Shown in pieces: positions 7,883-15,893 of a stretch of 64,000 bases of DNA. Below the pieces are notes generated by a model that worked only from the letters and a program-made list of their open reading frames with translations, was not told the origin of the DNA and did no database searches. The translations under genes were made by a program, and so were the position numbers. Position 1 is the stretch's first letter. Every line of letters starts with the position of its first letter. The stretch is taken from contig NZ_FNCH01000022.1 of NCBI RefSeq assembly GCF_900100705.1, positions 1 through 64,000 of the forward strand. The letters run 5' to 3'. Origin of the DNA: Pedobacter terrae (GTDB lineage: Bacteria > Bacteroidota > Bacteroidia > Sphingobacteriales > Sphingobacteriaceae).

Positions 7883-9748
7883 TTAAAACTCTATCACCTG
7901 TGCACTCACCGGCGCCAGGTTTACTGGTATGCTTGTTCCTGCAGGGATATTCAATTTTCTATCTGTTAACAGTTCGGTAACGGGCGATGAACTTTTAACC
8001 TTTAAAACTTCTTCCGGAATTTCGATTTTGGCAGTTAAAGTTTGGTCTCGATCGAAATTGGCGACTACCAATAAACGCTGTTTGCCAGAATAACGGATAA
8101 AAGCATACATCCGTTTGTTCATATTTCCGGTAACAGGCACTTCATAAATTTTGCCATTAATTACAGCATCACTTGTTGATGTTACTTTTAATAACTCCTT
8201 ATAATACGCCCTTAAATTTTGTTGTGCAGCATTTAATTTATGGCCATCAAACAAGCCGCCGTTCATCCATTTCTGGTGGTTCGGAACACCCCAATAATCG
8301 AAAATAGTGGTCCGGTTATCGTCTCCGCCATAACCCTCTTGTCCTTTTCCTGGTTCACCTACATCCTGACCAAAATAAAGCATCACAGGGCCTCCGCCTA
8401 AAGTTGCTGAAATAACCATTGCTGGCAAAGCCAGCTCGGCCTTGCCGGCAAATCCGGCAGAAGCAATTCGTTCTTCATCGTGGTTTTCTAAAAAACGCAG
8501 CATCCGATGGCCAAAACCAGCACTTTCCTGCTGCCAAATGAAACGGATATCTTTTACATCTGCATTTGGTTCATTTCTGATCAACCTTTTTAAACCATCA
8601 TACAAACCTACTTTATCGTAGAGATAATCAAATTTGCCTTCATCTAAATATTGTTTATAAACTTTTGGATTATAGGCTTCTCCGATAAAAATTAAATCCG
8701 GATTCGATTTTTTAACCTGTGGAATTACCCAGTTCCAAAATGCAATGGGTACCATTTCGGCCATATCACACCTGAAACCATCAACTCCTTTATTGGTCCA
8801 AAAGATTAAAATATCGCGCATTTTCAACCATACCGGCGGAATAGGATCAAAATATTCTTTTTCGCCATTCTGATAATCTACGCCATAATTCAACTTAATT
8901 GTTTCGTACCAATCGTCGTATCTAGGTTGTGCTGAAAAAACATTGTTACCAGTGGCTTTTGCCGGATTTTCATCGAATTTACCATCCTGAAGTACTGAAA
9001 GTGGCGTTTTTTGTCCATTTGTTGGAACCACTAAAGCCTGACGGGGAATATAATAAAAATCGTTCTTAGTGCTAAAAGCTTTGCTTACATCATCATCTGC
9101 ACCAAAATCGATTACATCTTTTGGTTTCGCACCAGAATGATAGCTTCTGGCCACATGATTAGGTACAAAATCGATCAGCACTTTTAAGTTTTTAGCATGT
9201 GTTCTTTTCACCAGTGCTTCAAACTCTTTCATCCTGTTTTTGATATCAACAGCCAGATCGGGATCTACGTCGTAGTAATCGCGGATGGCATAAGGCGAGC
9301 CCGCCCTACCCTTCACTACATCAGCGTCATCAGGTTTAATGCCATAGGTAGCATAATCGGTTAAACTCGCATGGGCAAGTACACCGGTATACCAAATATA
9401 GTTTACATGGAGTTCTTTTATACCATCCAATGCTTTATCCGTAATATCGTTAAACTTACCGGAACCGTTTTGTTCAATAGTTCCGTAAGAGATATTAGTG
9501 GTATTTTTATTCCCAAATAAGCGGGGTAATAACTGGTAGATAACGATCTGTTTATCATTCATTTTCAGGCGCTGTTTTTGTGCAAAGGATGATATAGGAA
9601 GTATGATGACAATAAAAAAAAGTATAAATAGCCACTTTTTATTGCTTCCAGATAAGCATAAGCTTTGAGCAGAATAACATCTTCTATTTGATAAAGTTTT
9701 AGATTTTAAACCGCTACCTTCTGCCTTTATACCCTTTATCTTTCTCAT
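7883..9748 (-). CDS. Periplasmic GH13 amylase/cyclomaltodextrinase-type hydrolase
   Basis: A 621-residue protein. A hydrophobic segment at 39-50 followed by ISSFAQ marks a type I signal, so the enzyme is probably periplasmic and trims imported maltodextrins. The GH13 regions are complete: DFVPNH at 193-198, nucleophile Asp328 in GFRCDM, acid/base Glu357 in IGEAY and Asp424 in ENHDEE. Residues 1-36 are unusually long and polar for a pre-signal region and are coded by low-complexity DNA, so the true start may be elsewhere. However, the ATG overlaps the upstream GH65 stop by 4 bp (ATGA), which suggests coupled translation. The exact linkage specificity is not visible. Confidence 0.88.
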   Translation of the reverse strand: MRKIKGIKAEGSGLKSKTLSNRRCYSAQSLCLSGSNKKWLFILFFIVIILPISSFAQKQRLKMNDKQIVIYQLLPRLFGNKNTTNISYGTIEQNGSGKFNDITDKALDGIKELHVNYIWYTGVLAHASLTDYATYGIKPDDADVVKGRAGSPYAIRDYYDVDPDLAVDIKNRMKEFEALVKRTHAKNLKVLIDFVPNHVARSYHSGAKPKDVIDFGADDDVSKAFSTKNDFYYIPRQALVVPTNGQKTPLSVLQDGKFDENPAKATGNNVFSAQPRYDDWYETIKLNYGVDYQNGEKEYFDPIPPVWLKMRDILIFWTNKGVDGFRCDMAEMVPIAFWNWVIPQVKKSNPDLIFIGEAYNPKVYKQYLDEGKFDYLYDKVGLYDGLKRLIRNEPNADVKDIRFIWQQESAGFGHRMLRFLENHDEERIASAGFAGKAELALPAMVISATLGGGPVMLYFGQDVGEPGKGQEGYGGDDNRTTIFDYWGVPNHQKWMNGGLFDGHKLNAAQQNLRAYYKELLKVTSTSDAVINGKIYEVPVTGNMNKRMYAFIRYSGKQRLLVVANFDRDQTLTAKIEIPEEVLKVKSSSPVTELLTDRKLNIPAGTSIPVNLAPVSAQVIEF

Positions 9749-12063
9749 ACTAACGCAGCGTTATTCACGTTAATTTCGGCATTTCCAGCCAGGTTAAAAA
9801 ACTGATTTCGGACGCCGATTTCTAAATCAACACCTGCATTGTTTTTGATATTAATGCTGTTTTCGGTAATATTTATCTTTAAGGTAGCTCCTCTGAAACC
9901 GATGGTAAATGAGAAAGATTTCCATTTATCCGGCAAGAAAGGATTAAAATGCAGTTTGCCATCGCGCACACGCATGCCAGCAAAACCTTCTACCACACTC
10001 ATCCAGGTACCCGCCATCGAGGTGATATGTAAACCATCTTCTGTATCGTTGTTATAATCATCCAGATCTAAACGTGCAGTACGTAAGTAGAACTCGTAGG
10101 CACGTGCTTCGTCATTTAATTTTGCCGCTAAAATGCTATGCACGCAAGGCGATAATGAACTTTCATGTACGGTACGTGGCTCATAAAAATCGAAGTTGCG
10201 TTTTAATGTATCCAGATCGTAATCTTCTTCAAAGAAATATAAGCCCTGTAAAACATCGGCCTGTTTAATAAAACAGGAACGTAAAATCCTGTCCCAGCTC
10301 CATTTTTGATTAATAGGACGTTCGCTTGCCGGAAGATCTTTCACTAAAATCTGCTCTTTATCTAAATATCCATCCTGTTGTAAGAAAATTCCCAATTTTT
10401 CATCTTGTGGATAATACATTTTCTCGATGATATCGGCCCAATCAGTAAATTCCTGTTGATCGAAATTCAAACTTTTTAATAGGTGGTTGTATTTTTCAGG
10501 TTGTTGTGTCTTTACAATTTCAGCAGCTTCGGTTGCATATTTTAAACACCATGTTGCCAAAATATTGGTGTACCAATTATTATTTACATTGTTTTCATAC
10601 TCATTTGGTCCGGTTACACCAAGCATTACATATTGTTGTTTATCGTTGCTCCAGTTAACACGCTGTTTCCAGAAACGCGCAATACCAATTAACACTTCCA
10701 GGCCAAAATCAGAAAGATAACTTTCATCTCCTGTATAGCGGATATAATTGAAAATGGCAAAAGCGATGGCACCATTACGGTGGATTTCTTCGAAAGTAAT
10801 TTCCCACTCGTTATGGCACTCCTCACCATTCATGGTTACCATTGGGTATAATGCTGCACCATGTTTAAAACCTAATTTCTCGGCATTTTCTATGGCTTTA
10901 CCCAATTGTTTATGGCGATAAACCAACAGGTTTTTACTTACTTCCTGAGGAGCAGTTGCCAGGTAAAAAGGCACACAATAGGCTTCGGTATCCCAATAAG
11001 TAGAGCCACCGTATTTTTCTCCTGTAAAACCTTTCGGACCAATATTTAAGCGATCATCTTTACCTGTATAGGTTTGAAAAAGCTGAAAAATATTAAAACG
11101 GATGGCCTGCTGTGCAGAAACATCACCTTCAATAATGATATCACTTTCTTCCCACTTCGCTGCCCAGGCATCGCTTTGTTCTTTTAATAAAGTATCAAAA
11201 CCCTTAGCGGATGCTTTGGCAATTACCGATTTGGTATCTTTTAAAAGTGCTTCTTTAGGATAATTTTCTGAAGATAAATTAGCCGCAATTTTAACCAGCG
11301 TAATCTCCTCGTTTGCTTTAACATCCACAGAAAAAGTTTGTCCGACGAATTTTTCTTTACGGACAGCTTCCGGATTGAAATCTAATTTCTCCCCATTTTT
11401 ATAAAGTTCAATATTACTTCCTGTACAAACTTCAAATTCGGTTTTCTTTGTTCTTAATTTGATATAAGCCTCTGTACCCGAGATTTCATCAGTAACTTTA
11501 TCCCAGAATTTTTCATCGTAATTACTGTCTTGGTTTTTTACATCCCCATCAATAAAAGGCATTAATGTTAACTTACCCTCGAAATTTAAAGGGGTAATGC
11601 TATAGCAGATGGCTCCAACTTCATCATCAGCAATGCTGCAAAAACGGGTCGATTTAACTTTTAGGGTTTTACCACTTTTTAATCTGGCGCTGAAGGTACG
11701 TTCCAAGTATCCGGCTTGCATGTTCAACACCCGCTTAAAATCACTTACCTCAGCTGTTGCCAGATCAAGGATTTCGTCATCGATTTTTACTTCGATGCCT
11801 ACCCAGTTTGCAGCATTTAGTACTTTGGCAAAATATTCGGGATAGCCGTTTTTCCACCATCCTACCCGGGTTTTATCTGGATAATACACGCCTGCAACAT
11901 AATTCCCCAGCAGGGTTTCTCCGGTATAGGTTTCTTCAAAATTTGCGCGCTGGCCCATACGTCCGTTGCCCAAACTGAAAATACTTTCCGAAATTTTATT
12001 TAGATGTGGATCAAAGCCTTCTTCGATAATATTCCACTCATCCGCTTTAATGTAGTTTTTCAT
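9745..12063 (-). CDS. GH65 glycoside phosphorylase, probably maltose phosphorylase
   Basis: A 772-residue protein without a signal peptide, so cytoplasmic. GH65 phosphorylases split alpha-glucosides with phosphate, giving beta-glucose-1-phosphate. Order: N-terminal beta-sandwich (about 1-280), linker, (alpha/alpha)6 barrel and C-terminal beta-domain. Motifs include STYWDTEAY around 354-362, TGPNEYENNVNNN at 484-496 with Glu488 the likely general acid, KQADVLQGLYF near 600-610 and the phosphate-site region VHESSLSPCVHS at 632-643. Maltose is the most likely substrate because beta-phosphoglucomutase and the sugar carrier flank it, but trehalose, kojibiose or nigerose cannot be excluded by eye. 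It overlaps the next gene by 4 bp. Confidence 0.9.
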   Translation of the reverse strand: MKNYIKADEWNIIEEGFDPHLNKISESIFSLGNGRMGQRANFEETYTGETLLGNYVAGVYYPDKTRVGWWKNGYPEYFAKVLNAANWVGIEVKIDDEILDLATAEVSDFKRVLNMQAGYLERTFSARLKSGKTLKVKSTRFCSIADDEVGAICYSITPLNFEGKLTLMPFIDGDVKNQDSNYDEKFWDKVTDEISGTEAYIKLRTKKTEFEVCTGSNIELYKNGEKLDFNPEAVRKEKFVGQTFSVDVKANEEITLVKIAANLSSENYPKEALLKDTKSVIAKASAKGFDTLLKEQSDAWAAKWEESDIIIEGDVSAQQAIRFNIFQLFQTYTGKDDRLNIGPKGFTGEKYGGSTYWDTEAYCVPFYLATAPQEVSKNLLVYRHKQLGKAIENAEKLGFKHGAALYPMVTMNGEECHNEWEITFEEIHRNGAIAFAIFNYIRYTGDESYLSDFGLEVLIGIARFWKQRVNWSNDKQQYVMLGVTGPNEYENNVNNNWYTNILATWCLKYATEAAEIVKTQQPEKYNHLLKSLNFDQQEFTDWADIIEKMYYPQDEKLGIFLQQDGYLDKEQILVKDLPASERPINQKWSWDRILRSCFIKQADVLQGLYFFEEDYDLDTLKRNFDFYEPRTVHESSLSPCVHSILAAKLNDEARAYEFYLRTARLDLDDYNNDTEDGLHITSMAGTWMSVVEGFAGMRVRDGKLHFNPFLPDKWKSFSFTIGFRGATLKINITENSINIKNNAGVDLEIGVRNQFFNLAGNAEINVNNAALV

Positions 12064-12135
12064 ATTCTAGTATTGAGAAGTGAGATTTGAGATATGAGAC
12101 ATATTGCCTTAAACCCTAAACCCTACACCATAAAC

Positions 12136-12822
12136 CTATAAATTCTCTAAATCTTTAACCGTTAATTTATCTAATCCACTTACTACAAGATCAGCCTGGC
12201 TAAGCACACTTTTTTCGCCGATACCGATGGCTTTCATGCCACCTCTTTTTGCGGCTTCTACCCCTGCAACAGCATCTTCAAAAACCACGCATTGATCTGG
12301 TGCGAAACCTAAAAGTTGGGCTCCTTTTAAAAACACTTCAGGATCAGGCTTTGATTTGGTCACCATATTGCCATCTACAATTTCATCGAAGAAATGAGCA
12401 AGGTTTGTTCTTTCTAAAATAATTCCTGAGTTTTTACTTGCCGAGCCTAAAGCCAGTTTATAACCAGCTTTGTGAATTGCAGTTAGGAAATCAACCGTTC
12501 CGGGCAAAACTTCTGCAGGTGTCATTTTGGTAATCATATCTACATACCAACCGTTTTTCAAAGTAGCCAATTCTTCTTTTTCTGCATCGGTTTTTTCTAC
12601 ATCACCCCAGGCCAAGATCTTGTTCAAACTTTCTACCCTACTCACACCTTTTAACTGTTCGTTCTGCTCTTCTGTAAAATCGAAGCCCATGGTATTGGCC
12701 AAACGTTTCCAGGCTTTATAATGGTAAACCGCAGTATCTACCAGCACGCCGTCTAAATCAAATAAACAAGCTTTGATTTGAGATTTGAGATCTGAGATTT
12801 GAGATTTGAGATTTTCTTGCAT
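12136..12822 (-). CDS. pgmB: Beta-phosphoglucomutase
   Basis: A HAD-superfamily enzyme that turns beta-glucose-1-phosphate from the GH65 phosphorylase into glucose-6-phosphate. FDLDGVLVDT carries the nucleophile and acid/base Asp pair. The helical cap holds KGVSRVESL. GSASKNS, KSKPDPE and VFEDAVAGVEAA are HAD motifs 2-4. I prefer the ATG at 12822 (MQENLKSQ); an in-frame ATG at 12876 would add 18 residues. The first residues are coded by five copies of a 7-base repeat (12780-12814), so LKSQISD-LKSQI is a repeat product rather than family sequence. A change in copy number would shift the frame. Confidence 0.92.
   Translation of the reverse strand: MQENLKSQISDLKSQIKACLFDLDGVLVDTAVYHYKAWKRLANTMGFDFTEEQNEQLKGVSRVESLNKILAWGDVEKTDAEKEELATLKNGWYVDMITKMTPAEVLPGTVDFLTAIHKAGYKLALGSASKNSGIILERTNLAHFFDEIVDGNMVTKSKPDPEVFLKGAQLLGFAPDQCVVFEDAVAGVEAAKRGGMKAIGIGEKSVLSQADLVVSGLDKLTVKDLENL
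12780..12814. repeat. Heptanucleotide tandem repeat (GAGATTT)x5 in the pgmB start region
   Basis: Five consecutive 7-bp units, four GAGATTT and one GAGATCT, inside the 5' coding part of pgmB. A related decayed run (GTGAGATTTGAGATATGAGA) lies at about 12081-12100 between pgmB and the GH65 gene, next to a TAAACCC-rich stretch. Confidence 0.9.
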
Positions 12823-12887
12823 CTTTGTTATATTTTTTTGTATCAGGTAATCAGTATCAAGATGTAAGTCTGACACCTTTTACCTTT

Positions 12888-14801
12888 CTACCTTAATTCA
12901 AGAACCAACGTGGTCTTAGCGGGTATTTTAATGTTTTTAAATTCGATGTTCTCGCCGGTAATTACATTTTTTGCTGCTGTAATCCCCGCTGTTCTTTCGG
13001 CAAAACGATCTGTGCTTATTGTTTTTTCTTTTTCTGTATTGTTTACAATAACCATTACCGTGCCTTTTGGTTCTGCATTGTAGCGGAAATAAACATAAAC
13101 ATCATCCTGCGGAACAAACTGCATTAATTTTCCTGTTTGTAAAGCCGGACTACTTTTACGAAAACTAGCCAGTGTTTTAACAAAATCAAAAGCTTCGTTT
13201 TCTTTCTTGGTACGTCCGTCAGCCACAAATTTATCTTTTTTATCGCCCTCCCAGCCACCAGGAAAATCAGAACGAATCAATCCATCCGGATTGGAGAAAT
13301 TTTTCATCAGGATTTCGGTTCCATAATACATCTGCGGAATGCCGCGCATGGTTAACAAGATGCTCATGCCCATTTTGTATTTATCGAAATCTTCGCCAAC
13401 CATAGAATAGAAGCGGCTCATATCGTGGTTATCTAAAAAGATGCAGTTGGTATTTGGGTTTTTATACAGAAAATCGTGCGCTAAGGTGGCATATAAACGA
13501 TTAATTCCGTCTACCCAACCATTTTTGCCATTTATTCCTTCGTAAATTGCATCTTTTAAAGTAGCATCAGTAATGCCTTGTAAATGGGTATCAAAACCAC
13601 GGTTAACGGTGTTACCACCTGTAAAAAAGGCCTGGTTCGCTACTGCAGTTACGAGTGTTTCGCCAAAAACAGATAAGTGCGGAAATTCTGCCTGAACTTT
13701 TAAAGCCCAATCGGCCATATAAACCGGATCGTTATATCCATAAGTATCCAAACGTAAACCATCAATACCTGCATATTCGATCCACCAGATGTGATTTTGG
13801 GTCAGGTAATTTTGCACATAAGGGTTTCGTTGATTTAAATCGGGCATGGTGGGTACAAACCAACCATCGAGCATCTGTTTACGATCCGCTGCTGAGGCAT
13901 GTATATCCATCAAAGTTTGATCGCGGTAGCTGGTTTGAGTGTATTTTGGCCATTGGTTTAACCAGTTTTTCATGGGTAAATCTTTATAAAACCAATGGTG
14001 GGTGCCAATGTGGTTGTGTACAATATCTTTAATCACCTTTAATCCTTTGGCATGGGCAATCTCTACATATTTTCTGTAAAGTTCATTAGTACCATAGCGG
14101 GGATCTATTTTGTAATGATCGGTTACCGCATAGCCATGATATGAAGCCTGTGGCATATCATTTTCTACTTCTGGTGTCATCCATACTGTAGTTACACCTA
14201 AATCTTTCAGGTAATCAAGGTGGTTAATTACCCCCTGGATATCGCCGCCGTGGCGGTAATACATGCTGTCGCGATTTAATGCCGTTTCAGTTAAACCCTG
14301 AACCACATCATTGCTTTTATCACCGTTCGAAAAACGATCGGGCATCAGCAGATAAATAAAATCTTTGTTGGTTACCCCCTGAATTCTGCCCGCACTTTTA
14401 TCGCGGTTTTTTAATTCGTAGATGTAAGTAAATATCTTTTTGCCGTTAGCTGTAAAATTAATCGGGAATTTCCCGGCTTTAGCAGCAGGCATAATGGTTA
14501 AATCGAGAAATAAATAGTTCGGATTTTCTACTTTGTTAACCTTAACCAGTTTAACTTCCGGATAAATTAAGGTTACAGTTGTATTGGCGATCTGATCGCC
14601 ATGTACCAATAATTGCAGTTTAGGATTGTGCATACCGGTAAACCAAAACATCGGTTCGATACGCTCGAGTGTTTGGGCGAAAAGGCTATTGAAAGAAAGG
14701 ATAAACAAAAGCGCAACGGTACTGCTTATCTTTTTAAAAAAAGTATTAGTATGAGTATTAAATAGCAACTGAAATTTTTTAAGGGTATGACGTCTGATCA
14801 T
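12888..14801 (-). CDS. Periplasmic GH13 neopullulanase/cyclomaltodextrinase (SusA-like)
   Basis: 637 residues from the chosen ATG at 14801. A type I signal ends LFAQ without a lipobox, so it is probably a periplasmic enzyme that cuts imported maltooligosaccharides. An immunoglobulin-like N-terminal domain typical of cyclomaltodextrinases spans about 45-140. The GH13 barrel follows: DIVHNH, nucleophile Asp352 in GLRLDT, acid/base Glu381 in FGETL and Asp460 in LDNHDM. The longer open frame to 14897 is rejected because it would read through the terminator hairpin at 14811-14844 and overlap the end of the SusE-like gene. It sits directly downstream of the surface uptake genes. Confidence 0.92.
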   Translation of the reverse strand: MIRRHTLKKFQLLFNTHTNTFFKKISSTVALLFILSFNSLFAQTLERIEPMFWFTGMHNPKLQLLVHGDQIANTTVTLIYPEVKLVKVNKVENPNYLFLDLTIMPAAKAGKFPINFTANGKKIFTYIYELKNRDKSAGRIQGVTNKDFIYLLMPDRFSNGDKSNDVVQGLTETALNRDSMYYRHGGDIQGVINHLDYLKDLGVTTVWMTPEVENDMPQASYHGYAVTDHYKIDPRYGTNELYRKYVEIAHAKGLKVIKDIVHNHIGTHHWFYKDLPMKNWLNQWPKYTQTSYRDQTLMDIHASAADRKQMLDGWFVPTMPDLNQRNPYVQNYLTQNHIWWIEYAGIDGLRLDTYGYNDPVYMADWALKVQAEFPHLSVFGETLVTAVANQAFFTGGNTVNRGFDTHLQGITDATLKDAIYEGINGKNGWVDGINRLYATLAHDFLYKNPNTNCIFLDNHDMSRFYSMVGEDFDKYKMGMSILLTMRGIPQMYYGTEILMKNFSNPDGLIRSDFPGGWEGDKKDKFVADGRTKKENEAFDFVKTLASFRKSSPALQTGKLMQFVPQDDVYVYFRYNAEPKGTVMVIVNNTEKEKTISTDRFAERTAGITAAKNVITGENIEFKNIKIPAKTTLVLELR

Positions 14802-14810
14802 GCTAAAACT

Positions 14811-14844
14811 TAAAAATGCCCTACAGCAAAAAATGCTGCAGGGC
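14811..14844 (-). terminator. Terminator/attenuator between the susE-like and susA-like genes
   Basis: Minus-strand stem of 11 bp with one mismatch (arms 14834-14844 and 14818-14828, loop of 5), followed by ATTTTTA. It lies 15 bp after the SusE-like stop and just before the GH13 start. In mid-operon it probably lets only part of the transcription reach the enzyme genes. Confidence 0.75.
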
Positions 14845-14859
14845 GGTATGTATAAACAA

Positions 14860-15876
14860 TTAGTTTTTAACCATGGTGGCTTTTTTAGCGGCCACATCTA
14901 AAGTGATGGTATAGTTTCCGGCAGTGGTAACGGCAATATTATCACCTCCATTTGTAAGCGTACCTAAGCTACCACCAAGGTTTGTACCCCAATCATGCGC
15001 AAACCTAAATTTGAAAGCGCCGGTAGTTAAAGTGGTTTTAATGGTATAAAAATTAGCTTTACCATCATTGGTTACTTTCATATCGGTATCATTGCTCCAG
15101 CCACCTATGGTAGCGTCGCCAATAATCGACCATTCTTTAGGAACGCCGATGGTATAAGTACCTGCGTTCAGATCAACAGTTACCTGTTTCACTACTGCAT
15201 CAGGCGATTTAAGATTATCGCCTGCACCCGTGCCGATTTTACCACCTCCGGCATCGCCATAAGCTACATCCCATTTTTTTGCCGGGGTAATTTTAAATTC
15301 GAGGTTACCGGGGGTAAATTCTATCATCCCGGTATAAATGCCATTGCTTGAAACAGAGATCAAACTATCAGCAGTGGATGGATTCCAGCCCTGATATGCC
15401 CCAGGAACATATACCCATGCCGAGGCAAGATAAGGTGTAGCGGTTAATGTAATTACGTTTGAATAAGTTAGATCGTTTACTGCTGCACCCGATTTTAACC
15501 TCACCTCAATCTGTGCCGCAGTTCCTACCTTTCCTCCCAGTGCCAAAATCATATTGTTTACTTCAGTAACGGTTGGCGCATAGGTCTTAGCAGTCACGGC
15601 CACTTCTCTTACCGGAGAAAAATTAGTGCCTTTTAAACCAAACTGTAAGCTGGTGTTTACCGGCACCACGTATCCGGTTGAAGTAGCAATTGGGTAACTT
15701 AGGGTAAATGCTGCCTGTGAGGCATTGGATTGTACCAGATTAAGTGTAGTTGTTGATGTTGTTAATGTTCCTGCAGGGCTAACATTTGAAACGGTTTGGG
15801 TTTCGTCTTTTTTACAAGACCATAGCGAAACCGCCATAAGGCCAACTGCCAGGGTTTTGAGAAATATCGATTTCAT
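14860..15876 (-). CDS. SusE/SusF-type outer-membrane starch-binding lipoprotein
   Basis: A 338-residue protein with a lipoprotein signal (LMAVSLWSC, Cys21). The N-terminal SusE-type fold (about 35-145) begins with alternating Thr/Ser and hydrophobic residues. Two starch-binding-like modules follow, starting near AWVYVPGAYQGWNPSTAD and WSIIGDATIGGWSNDTDM; the Trp-rich starts are typical of SusE/SusF carbohydrate-binding domains. It should sit on the cell surface beside SusC/SusD and hold starch, without catalysis. It is 17 bp after the SusD gene and is followed by a terminator-like hairpin. Confidence 0.9.
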   Translation of the reverse strand: MKSIFLKTLAVGLMAVSLWSCKKDETQTVSNVSPAGTLTTSTTTLNLVQSNASQAAFTLSYPIATSTGYVVPVNTSLQFGLKGTNFSPVREVAVTAKTYAPTVTEVNNMILALGGKVGTAAQIEVRLKSGAAVNDLTYSNVITLTATPYLASAWVYVPGAYQGWNPSTADSLISVSSNGIYTGMIEFTPGNLEFKITPAKKWDVAYGDAGGGKIGTGAGDNLKSPDAVVKQVTVDLNAGTYTIGVPKEWSIIGDATIGGWSNDTDMKVTNDGKANFYTIKTTLTTGAFKFRFAHDWGTNLGGSLGTLTNGGDNIAVTTAGNYTITLDVAAKKATMVKN

Positions 15877-15893
15877 CTCTTTTAAGATTAATA

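Noticed and set aside
12888..14897. Longer start (14897) for the SusA-like GH13 enzyme
   Set aside because: The extra 32 residues run through a terminator hairpin and overlap the SusE-like stop. A proper signal peptide follows the ATG at 14801.
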